Shown: in pieces, positions 1 through 5,042 of the stretch | Layout: each line of letters starts with the position of its first letter | How positions within the stretch are numbered: the stretch's first letter is position 1 | Assembly (NCBI GenBank): GCA_046261635.1 | Contig: JBHEOL010000072.1 | Coordinates: 1-6,227, forward strand | From: JBHEPS01 sp046261635 | Lineage (GTDB): Bacteria > Acidobacteriota > Thermoanaerobaculia > Gp7-AA8 | Direction: 5' to 3' | DNA length: 6,227 nt | Notes under the pieces: model-generated | Databases searched by the model: none | The model's input: the letters and a program-made list of their open reading frames with translations, nothing else | Told to the model about the DNA's origin: nothing | Position numbers and translations under genes: made by a program

Positions 1-1677
1 TCCGGTGAGGTTCTCGACGAACACCCTCCGCGCCTCGTCGAGGGTATCGACGTAGGCGTACTGGCCGTTGCCGCGGTTCGCGAGCTGTTCCATGAGGTGG
101 TCGTTGTAGTTCCCCATGCCGAAGCCGACGGTGGTGAGCTCGATCCCGCGGCGGGCGGCGTCGCCGATTCGCGCGAGGATCGAGTCGGGTCCGGTTCGGC
201 CGACGTTCGCGACGCCGTCCGAGCAGAGGATGACCCTGGTGATGCCGTCGCGGCGGAAGTGCTCGCCCGCCATCTCGTACGCGAGCAGGAGCCCCTCTTC
301 CGCGTTGGTGGCGCCACCGGGCTGGAGCCGGTCGATCGCCCGGCGGATCGCCTCGTGGTCGGAGGTCGGCTCGAGGAGAATCTCTCCCCGCGAGCCATAG
401 ACCACCAGGCCGATGCGATCGCCGCGGTCGAGCTGATCGAGCAGGAGTTGGAGTGACTGCTTGACGAGTCCGAGTCGGTCTTCCCGTGCCATCGAGCCGG
501 AGACGTCGACCGTGAAGATGAGCGTCGCCGCTTTTCGCGCGGCCCGTGTCACTTCACGCCCACGGATTCCGATCCGCACCCCGTAGTACCGCTCGCCGCG
601 GAGATACGGCCACGGTCCACCCTCGGTCCGGATCGCGAAGTTCTCGCGCCGGGGTGCCGGGTCGCCATAGTTGAACGAGTTGATGAATTCCTCCGCGCGG
701 ATGGCTTCCGGCGGCGGCACGTGGCCGTCGCTCAGGTACCGCCGCGCGACCGTGTACGAGCCGGTGTCGACGTCGAGCCCGAAGGTCGAGAGCCGGTCGT
801 CCTCCGTATCGATGAAGGGGTTCGTTCCCCAGGTACGGAAGAAGACGTCGCCATACGGCTGGTCATTCGGTTCGGCCGTCCCGCCCGTGGAAGGAGCGGC
901 GGACGGGGCCACGACGGGAGGAGGCGGCCTATGGGCGAGCTTGTGCTGTCCCGTGATCGTGATCGACTCGCTGATCTGCGCGCTCTGGTCCCGCTCCACT
1001 TTCGGCTCGGCGATGCGCTTGCCGGAAAGGCTGTCCTGGACTCCGCCCTGGATTCCGCTCTGGATTCCGCCCACGACGCCGCCGTGAACGTTGGTCGCGG
1101 AGGTCGACGGCATGGGAGCGTGTGGTGCTTCCGCCGTCACACCGATGCTCTGGCGGATTTCGGCGCGATCCCTCCCAGCAGATTCGGATCCGGCGCGGTC
1201 GGTCTTCGCGGGCGCGGTCGTGGCCATGGAGCCGCGGGTCTGCCGGCCGGTCTCGCCCGAGGCGGCGCCGGCCTGCGTGGTGGTCTCCTGGATCGCTCTT
1301 TCCACGAAGAGGTCGCTGGATTCCCCTTCCGGCCCCTCTCGGACCTCGGCGGGCCGCTGGGTCGTGGGTTCGGCAGGGGAGATGTCGATCGACCCGCTCT
1401 GGGGCTCGACCGCCGGCTCCGTGCGAACGGAGATCCCGTCGATGTCGGGGCTCAGCGGATCGCGCGAGGCCTGCCAGGCGAAGAAGCCTACGCCGATGAA
1501 GACGACGAGCATGGCGGCGACCTGCCACCAGCGCGCCCCGATCGTGGTCGGGCGTTTCGCCGCGAGAGCGGCGAAATCCTCGGGGATCTCGTTCTGGATG
1601 TTCTGGAGAAGCGTGGCAGGCGGCTCGTCGGACGATACTTCTGAGAGGCGCCGGCGGATTTCGTCGTTCTGGTTCAT
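1..1677 (-). CDS. YfbK-type von Willebrand factor A domain membrane protein (partial, C-terminus off the left edge)
   Basis: The frame is open from an ATG at 1677 to the window edge, giving 559 visible residues and no stop. Residues 1-49 are hydrophilic and probably cytoplasmic. Residues 50-68 (WWQVAAMLVVFIGVGFFAW) form one TM helix. Residues 70-270 are a low-complexity Pro/Ser/Thr/Gly-rich linker. About 275-341 match the domain that precedes vWA in YfbK-like proteins (FRTWGTNPFIDTEDDRLSTF, then GLDVDTGSYTVARRYL). The vWA domain runs from about 383 to the edge with a complete MIDAS metal site: D391-V-S393-G-S395, T457 in GGATN and D487 in CSDG. The family usually carries a further C-terminal region, which would lie outside the window. 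A GGGAG ribosome site lies 7 nt upstream of the start, and the ATG overlaps the stop of the sigma factor gene (ATGA), so the two are translationally coupled. The family is often labelled a calcium-activated chloride channel homologue, but no channel function is implied. The physiological role is unknown; an anti-sigma-like role is inferred only from topology and gene order. Confidence 0.93.
   Translation of the reverse strand, partial: MNQNDEIRRRLSEVSSDEPPATLLQNIQNEIPEDFAALAAKRPTTIGARWWQVAAMLVVFIGVGFFAWQASRDPLSPDIDGISVRTEPAVEPQSGSIDISPAEPTTQRPAEVREGPEGESSDLFVERAIQETTTQAGAASGETGRQTRGSMATTAPAKTDRAGSESAGRDRAEIRQSIGVTAEAPHAPMPSTSATNVHGGVVGGIQSGIQGGVQDSLSGKRIAEPKVERDQSAQISESITITGQHKLAHRPPPPVVAPSAAPSTGGTAEPNDQPYGDVFFRTWGTNPFIDTEDDRLSTFGLDVDTGSYTVARRYLSDGHVPPPEAIRAEEFINSFNYGDPAPRRENFAIRTEGGPWPYLRGERYYGVRIGIRGREVTRAARKAATLIFTVDVSGSMAREDRLGLVKQSLQLLLDQLDRGDRIGLVVYGSRGEILLEPTSDHEAIRRAIDRLQPGGATNAEEGLLLAYEMAGEHFRRDGITRVILCSDGVANVGRTGPDSILARIGDAARRGIELTTVGFGMGNYNDHLMEQLANRGNGQYAYVDTLDEARRVFVENLTG
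1036..1071. repeat. Three tandem 12-bp units inside the vWA gene
   Basis: Three consecutive 12-bp units read CTGGAYTCCGCY on the plus strand (1036-1047, 1048-1059, 1060-1071), differing at two third-codon positions. On the coding strand they give a Gly-Ile/Val-Gln-Gly/Ser/Asp repeat in the flexible linker of the vWA protein, around residues 203-214. In-frame repeats of this kind can change length without breaking the frame. No structural function can be assigned. Confidence 0.7.
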
Positions 1678-2279
1678 GAGGAAGCTCCCGTGAGTTGGCC
1701 CTCGATCTGGGCGAGAGCGCGGGCGAGCCGTTTGCGGACGGCGACGGTCGTGATTTTCTCGACCTCCGCGATCTCGCGCACTGGCATTTCGCCCCAGTAG
1801 TGGGCGGTGATGGTGAAGCGAAGGGGATCCGGCAGCGCAAGAACCGCGTTGCGAAGCCTTCGCTCGTCTTCTCTCTGCCGCAGGACGTCATCCGCGGCGG
1901 GGGCAGGATCGGCGAGTGGCGGCGGGTCGTCATCGTCCGTGCTCACGAGCCTCGGGCCGCGAATCGCGTTGAGGAACGTCGTGTAAGCGATCCGGTGGAG
2001 CCAGGTCGAGATCCTCGACCGCCCGTCGAACCGCCCCAGCGACTGCCACGCCTTCCGGAACGTCTCCTGCGTCAGGTCCGCGGCCCGGTCGGTGTCGCCC
2101 GTCAGCTTCCGCAGGTACCCGTAGACCGCGCGGTACTCCTGCTGCGCGAGCGTATCGGCGGCCGAGCGGTCTCCCGCATGGATCCGGTCGAGCAACGCCC
2201 CATCGGTATTCGAAGGTGGAAAAACTCCCGCTTGCACGTTCATGGCACCTGCCTGTGCTGGCCCAGCATTGGTGTTCAT
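1674..2279 (-). CDS. RNA polymerase sigma factor, sigma-70 family, ECF-like
   Basis: A 201-residue protein (if started at 2279) that would direct RNA polymerase to a specific set of promoters. Sigma region 2 covers about residues 28-107: region 2.2 core-binding segment DLTQETFRKAW (68-78), then 2.3/2.4 with FDGRSRISTWLHRIAYTTFL for promoter melting and -10 recognition. An acidic, Pro-rich linker (DDDDPPPLADPAPAADD) joins it to region 4 (about 137-195), whose helix-turn-helix is MPVREIAEVEKITTVAVRKR, for -35 contact. There is no region 1 or 3, as expected of the ECF group. The length is typical. Start choice is uncertain: Met1 at 2279 has no clear ribosome site, whereas Met13 at 2243 is preceded by AGGCAGGTGCC and would give 189 residues with region 2 intact. 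The stop overlaps the start of the vWA gene by 4 nt, so the two are one operon. Which genes it controls cannot be seen here. Confidence 0.93.
   Translation of the reverse strand: MNTNAGPAQAGAMNVQAGVFPPSNTDGALLDRIHAGDRSAADTLAQQEYRAVYGYLRKLTGDTDRAADLTQETFRKAWQSLGRFDGRSRISTWLHRIAYTTFLNAIRGPRLVSTDDDDPPPLADPAPAADDVLRQREDERRLRNAVLALPDPLRFTITAHYWGEMPVREIAEVEKITTVAVRKRLARALAQIEGQLTGASS
1685..1689 (-). promoter_or_regulatory. Ribosome binding site of the vWA gene
   Basis: GGGAG on the minus strand, 7 nt before the ATG at 1677. It lies inside the last codons of the sigma factor gene, which together with the ATGA overlap supports translational coupling of sigma factor and vWA protein. Confidence 0.6.
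2244..2254 (-). promoter_or_regulatory. Candidate ribosome binding site for an internal start of the sigma factor gene
   Basis: AGGCAGGTGCC directly precedes the in-frame ATG at 2243 on the minus strand. The first AGG sits 8 nt from the ATG. The upstream ATG at 2279 is preceded by CCAATAGAAC, with no purine-rich site. This favours translation from 2243, but does not prove it. Confidence 0.4.
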
Positions 2280-2369
2280 GTTCTATTGGACACGGGCGGC
2301 GCCGGAAAGGAAACCGCCACGACACCGGGGGGGGGGCCAAGCCGACCGCGCTGCGATAGGATTGCCGCC
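2280..2369. promoter_or_regulatory. Divergent intergenic region between the sigma factor operon and pepE, with a G10 tract
   Basis: These 90 bp must hold the promoters of the minus-strand sigma/vWA operon and the plus-strand pepE gene, unless they lie further inside the genes. The region contains an uninterrupted run of ten G on the plus strand (2327-2336). No convincing -35/-10 pair could be identified on either strand. The pepE ribosome site is at the right end of the region. Confidence 0.5.
2358..2361 (+). promoter_or_regulatory. Ribosome binding site of pepE
   Basis: AGGA with an 8-nt spacer to the ATG at 2370. It supports this start over the longer open frame that reaches back antisense to the sigma factor gene. 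Confidence 0.55.
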
Positions 2370-3095
2370 ATGAAACTCCTCCTTCTGAGCAACTCTTCCA
2401 TTCACGGCGAGGGATATCTCGACTGGGCCGAGTCCGAGATCCGCCCGTTCTTCAGCGGTGTTCAGCGGGTGGTGTTCGTCCCGTGGGCGCTCGACGACGT
2501 CGATGGCTACGCCCGGACGGCGCGCGAGAGGTTCGAAAAGATGGGGATCGCGTTGACCTCGATCCACGAGGCGAGCGAACCGCGCGCGGCGGCCGCGGAG
2601 GCGGAGGGCTTTTTCGTGGGAGGCGGGAACAGCTTCCGCCTTCTGACGCGGCTCTACGTGACCGGAACGCTCGAGGCGATCGGCCGCCGCGTCCGGGAAG
2701 GAGGAGCGAGGTACATGGGCTCGAGCGCCGGAACGAACATGGCCTGCCCATCCATCAAGACGACGAACGACATGCCGATCGTCTATCCGCCGAGCTTCGA
2801 CGCCCTCGGGCTGATTCCGTTCCAGATCAACCCGCACTACCTCGATCCCGATCCGGGCTCGACGCACATGGGGGAGACGCGCGAGAAGCGAATCCTCGAG
2901 TTCCACGAGATGAACGATGCACCGGTCCTGGGGTTGCGGGAGGGAGCCCTGATCCGGGTCGACGGGAGCGAGGCGACGCTGTGGGGGAGAAAAGGGGCGC
3001 GGCTCTTCCGGAAAGGGGAGGAGCCGAAGGAGCTCGAGCCGGGAGATGTCATCCCGAGCGTAGCGAGGGATCAGGGTGGGTGGGGAATTCGGTAA
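2370..3095 (+). CDS. pepE: Dipeptidase E (alpha-aspartyl dipeptidase), peptidase family S51
   Basis: A 241-residue cytoplasmic serine peptidase. Known members hydrolyse dipeptides with an N-terminal aspartate. The protein resembles E. coli PepE along most of its length: N-terminal LLLLSNSS, FFVGGGNSFRLL (81-92), the nucleophile elbow MGSSAGTN with Ser119, CPSIKTTNDMPIV (126-138, Asp134), FQINPHY with His156, the GETREKRI stretch (168-175) and LREG with Glu191. Ser119, His156 and Glu191 match the Ser-His-Glu triad known for this family. The start at 2370 fits the family N-terminus and has an AGGA site. Enterobacterial PepE is about 229 residues and ends shortly after the sequence equivalent to ELEPGD (221-226). 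Here the final 15 residues (VIPSVARDQGGWGIR) and the TAA stop are encoded by the left arm of the palindromic repeat starting at 3047, so the tail was probably acquired when the repeat inserted. The catalytic core looks intact, so the enzyme is probably active. Confidence 0.95.
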   Translation: MKLLLLSNSSIHGEGYLDWAESEIRPFFSGVQRVVFVPWALDDVDGYARTARERFEKMGIALTSIHEASEPRAAAAEAEGFFVGGGNSFRLLTRLYVTGTLEAIGRRVREGGARYMGSSAGTNMACPSIKTTNDMPIVYPPSFDALGLIPFQINPHYLDPDPGSTHMGETREKRILEFHEMNDAPVLGLREGALIRVDGSEATLWGRKGARLFRKGEEPKELEPGDVIPSVARDQGGWGIR

Positions 3096-3227
3096 CGCGG
3101 GAGCCCTGTCGGCGGGGGAAGTGAGTTCGCGTTGCGGGTCGGACGAATTCACATCGCCCGCCGACAGGGTTCCCGCGTCGCTCGAATCTCCCGCCCCCCC
3201 TGATCCCTCGCTACGCTCGGGATGACA
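3047..3227. repeat. 181-bp palindromic repeat element (two arms of about 83 bp, 14-nt loop)
   Basis: The left arm (3047-3129) and right arm (3144-3227) are inverted copies. The outer 30 nt match perfectly (TGTCATCCCGAGCGTAGCGA and onward to CAGGG). The full arms agree at roughly 85% by hand alignment, including an inner GTGAGTTCG/CGAATTCAC pair around the loop at 3130-3143. The left end lies inside the 3' end of pepE and supplies its stop codon. There is no T-tract, so it is not a classical intrinsic terminator, though an RNA hairpin of this size could block transcription or exonucleases. Core sequences of the type GTCATCCCGAGCGWAGCGAGGGA are, to my knowledge, common dispersed repeats in several high-GC environmental phyla. 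Confidence 0.88.
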
Positions 3228-3279
3228 AACCCCGAACCGAAATCCACAGTTAGAAGAAGGTCATCCTCCCATGTCAAAC

Positions 3280-3294
3280 CCGAGGTAGCCTCGG
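3280..3294 (+). promoter_or_regulatory. Small hairpin just upstream of the GIY-YIG start codon
   Basis: CCGAGG-TAG-CCTCGG is a perfect 6-bp stem with a 3-nt loop, ending 3 nt before the ATG at 3298. The only purine-rich candidate ribosome site close to the start (GAGG, 3282-3285) lies within the stem. If the hairpin forms in the mRNA it could limit translation of the nuclease. Confidence 0.4.
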
Positions 3295-3297
3295 TTC

Positions 3298-3594
3298 ATG
3301 AAGCTGTACTACGTCTACATCCTCGCATCCCGATCCCGCTCGACTTACATCGGAATCACCGGGAATCTGGAGAGGCGGTTGTGGCAGCACCGAAATGGGG
3401 TCGGGAGCGTGCATGCACGTCGCTACAAAGAGCACAAGCTCGTCCATTACGAGATCTTCGGGTCGGTTGAGATGGCGATCGCACGGGAGAAGCAGCTGAA
3501 GGGATGGCGGCGGGAGAAAAAGGTACGCCTAATCGAAACGCGGAATCCGGAGTGGGAGGAACTTGCACCCTGGAAGAGTGAGCTACGTGCGTAG
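3298..3594 (+). CDS. GIY-YIG family nuclease, small single-domain type
   Basis: A 98-residue protein consisting almost entirely of a GIY-YIG domain, a metal-dependent DNA endonuclease fold. The two halves of the signature are YYVYIL (4-9) and TYIGIT (16-21). Then come NLERRLWQH (23-31), with Arg26 or Arg27 as the expected catalytic arginine, and AIAREKQLKGWRREKK (60-75), with Glu64 as the expected metal-binding glutamate. The C-terminal RNPEWEEL (82-89) is typical of the stand-alone group. Tyr7 and Tyr17 are the expected catalytic tyrosines. The ATG at 3298 gives the family-typical MKLYYVYIL start, and an in-frame TAG at 3286 rules out a longer form. No strong unobstructed ribosome site is visible. 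Base composition looks less GC-rich than the neighbours. Family members range from SLX1-like structure-specific nucleases to homing enzymes; for this small group the cellular substrate is not known. Its position between copies of one repeat suggests the repeat DNA as a substrate, which is inference. Confidence 0.93.
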   Translation: MKLYYVYILASRSRSTYIGITGNLERRLWQHRNGVGSVHARRYKEHKLVHYEIFGSVEMAIAREKQLKGWRREKKVRLIETRNPEWEELAPWKSELRA

Positions 3595-3608
3595 CCTAGT
3601 CCGTTCAA

Positions 3609-3696
3609 TCTGACGAACTCACACTCCGCGCCGACAAGGTTTCCGCGTCACCGGATTCCCCACCCACCCTGATCCCTCACTCCGTTCGGGATGACA
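3609..3696 (-). repeat. Half copy of the palindromic repeat
   Basis: This stretch matches the right arm of the palindrome in the same orientation. It begins in sequence equivalent to the palindrome loop (TCTGACGA versus TCGGACGA at 3139-3146) and ends with CGGGATGACA. The partner arm is absent. Read on the minus strand it is about 86% identical to the left arm at 3047-3129. An extra fragment of the repeat terminus, TCGGGATGAC, recurs at 3700-3709, touching the stop codon of the DUF885-like gene. The element fills most of the space between the two convergent genes, and no T-rich terminator is seen. Confidence 0.85.
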
Positions 3697-3708
3697 TGGT
3701 CGGGATGA

Positions 3709-5028
3709 CTACCTCGCCAATCCCGACGGGAGTCTCGGCGAGGAGAGGAGTTCCTCGAACAGCTCCCAGCGGCGCTCGGGGTCCGTCCCGCCCCCGAGGG
3801 CTTCGATGTGGCGGCGGACGAGGTCCTTCCCGAGGTTGTAATTGATGACGTACGCGCCGTACTGGTCCATGAATCGCACGCGGCGCTGGGCCAGTTCGGG
3901 GGTGTAGAGGCCGTACCGGACCAGCCAGGCTGCCGCTTCCTCGCCGGTGATCTCTCCGTTGAGATAGCGGCGCGCGGCTTCGTTCCCGGCGTAGTTGAGC
4001 TTCGCGATCAGATCCTGAACCTGGTAGTACTCGGGAGCGCGCGCAGGGTCGAGGCCGGCGAGCGGGAAGAGCGTATCGCGCTCGTACGAGACCCGCTCGT
4101 CGCCCGGGAATGCAACGTCGATCCCGTAGTTCGCCGAGCCCTCCGCGATGAGCGATTGCGGCGAGAAGAGTGCGTAGACCGAGTTCTCGACCCACCCGCG
4201 GTCGTTCACCAGGTTCTTCTCGAGCAGGACGTTGTAGACGTGGTGGCCGGGATATCCCTCGTGGCAGGCGAGGTCGATCGCCCGGTCGATCTGGATAGGG
4301 AGGTCCGTGTTGACCTGGATCAGGCTCTTGTAGTCGCCCTGATACCAGTTGTAGCCGCTCCACGACTTTCCAGTGACGTACTCGATGCGGAAACTCTCTT
4401 CGTGGGGAAGGTCGAGGTGGCGGGTGGTTCGCGCGCGGCAGGCATCGACCGCGGCGCGGAAGACGAGGTCGAGCTTCTCGGTGGGAATGACGAAATCCTT
4501 CCGGAAGGCGGCAAGTCTCGGCGAGAGATCGCCCTCACCCGGCAGGACCGAATCGAGCTGATCGAGGATGGCCTGGAACTCCGCCTCGGTCTTTCGCGGC
4601 GGCTCGACGTCGTAGAGCGCCGTGGCCTGCTCGTCGAAGGAGAGTTTCTTCCCGCTGAGCATGTCCGTGCGTGAGACGAGAGCCCGGAGCTGACGGGTCA
4701 GGTATTGATGCCGGAGGGCGAGCATCTCGTCCCCAGGGAGCGGTCTCGCCGTCAGATCGGCCACCAGCATGGAGGCGAGCTCCGCGATCCGGCTCAGGGG
4801 AAGCTGTTCGCTTTTTGCCTGCGCCCGCCATTCGGGCGGGCCGTAGAAGGCGTCGACGTAGTCCTCGTCGTGAAGACCCATGGCGAGAACGAGTCGGACG
4901 TACTGACGCGCGATGGAATCGAGGTCGGTCATCTGCGGCTCCATTCGATCGATTCGGCCATCGGTCTGGACCGCTGAGGAGCAGCCGAGCAGGAGGGCGA
5001 GAGCGAGGGGGAAAACGAAGGTTTTCAT
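3709..5028 (-). CDS. DUF885-like lipoprotein with an HExxPGHH motif (putative metallopeptidase)
   Basis: A 439-residue protein. It begins with a lipoprotein signal peptide, MKTFVFPLALALLLGC, with lipobox LLGC and the lipidated Cys at 16, so it is probably anchored to a membrane facing the periplasm. The central part contains YNWYQGDYKSLIQVNTD followed by DLACHEGYPGHHVYN, with H256-E257 and H262-H263, then SLIAEGSANYG with Glu296. This arrangement resembles the HExxPGHH and EGxA motifs of DUF885 proteins, and His256, His262 or His263 and Glu296 could bind zinc as in gluzincin-type peptidases. The peptidase activity is inferred; substrate unknown. The start at 5028 is chosen because the signal peptide begins there. 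The same frame stays open back to 6012, but only as antisense-frame shadow over the CLC gene. No good ribosome site precedes it. It begins 14 bp after the CLC stop and is probably co-transcribed and perhaps read through. Its TAG stop directly abuts a fragment of the palindromic repeat. Confidence 0.85.
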   Translation of the reverse strand: MKTFVFPLALALLLGCSSAVQTDGRIDRMEPQMTDLDSIARQYVRLVLAMGLHDEDYVDAFYGPPEWRAQAKSEQLPLSRIAELASMLVADLTARPLPGDEMLALRHQYLTRQLRALVSRTDMLSGKKLSFDEQATALYDVEPPRKTEAEFQAILDQLDSVLPGEGDLSPRLAAFRKDFVIPTEKLDLVFRAAVDACRARTTRHLDLPHEESFRIEYVTGKSWSGYNWYQGDYKSLIQVNTDLPIQIDRAIDLACHEGYPGHHVYNVLLEKNLVNDRGWVENSVYALFSPQSLIAEGSANYGIDVAFPGDERVSYERDTLFPLAGLDPARAPEYYQVQDLIAKLNYAGNEAARRYLNGEITGEEAAAWLVRYGLYTPELAQRRVRFMDQYGAYVINYNLGKDLVRRHIEALGGGTDPERRWELFEELLSSPRLPSGLAR

Positions 5029-5042
5029 CGGAGCGAATTGTA

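Larger units (their letters stand above)
3047..3696 (+). mobile_element. Putative small mobile unit: GIY-YIG nuclease gene bracketed by palindromic repeats
   Basis: The unit of about 650 bp comprises the full palindrome (3047-3227), the GIY-YIG gene (3298-3594) and a half palindrome (3609-3696). Its outermost arms, 3047-3129 and 3614-3696, are inverted copies agreeing at about 86% (12 differences in 83 nt by hand). They share an exact 22-nt stretch starting GGGATCAGGGTGGG that the inner right arm lacks. The inner right arm and the half copy are direct repeats flanking the nuclease gene. The unit sits between the 3' ends of the convergent genes pepE and the DUF885-like gene. No transposase and no clear target-site duplication are seen. 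That it moves as one unit is inference. Confidence 0.4.

Noticed and set aside
721..1644. Plus-strand open frame of 307 codons.
   Set aside because: It is antisense to the vWA gene, Arg/Gly-rich and without recognisable domains; the vWA frame has a clear fold and motifs.
929..1933. Minus-strand open frame of 334 codons.
   Set aside because: It spans the junction of the sigma factor and vWA genes in a different frame and is Arg-rich, a usual shadow in high-GC DNA.
1695..2369. Plus-strand extension of the pepE frame upstream.
   Set aside because: It lies antisense to the sigma factor gene, and pepE starts at 2370 with the family-typical MKLLLLSNS and an AGGA site.
2283..3152. Minus-strand open frame of 289 codons.
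   Set aside because: It is antisense to pepE, whose catalytic motifs are unmistakable.
3047..3227. Intrinsic terminator for pepE.
   Set aside because: The stem is very long and no T-tract follows either arm. It may still affect transcription, but it is better described as a repeat element.
3047..3696. CRISPR array.
   Set aside because: Only three repeat arms, of about 83 bp and in mixed orientation, without regular spacers or cas genes.
3808..4674. Plus-strand open frame of 288 codons.
   Set aside because: It is antisense to the DUF885-like gene; its composition mirrors the coding strand and no domain is seen.
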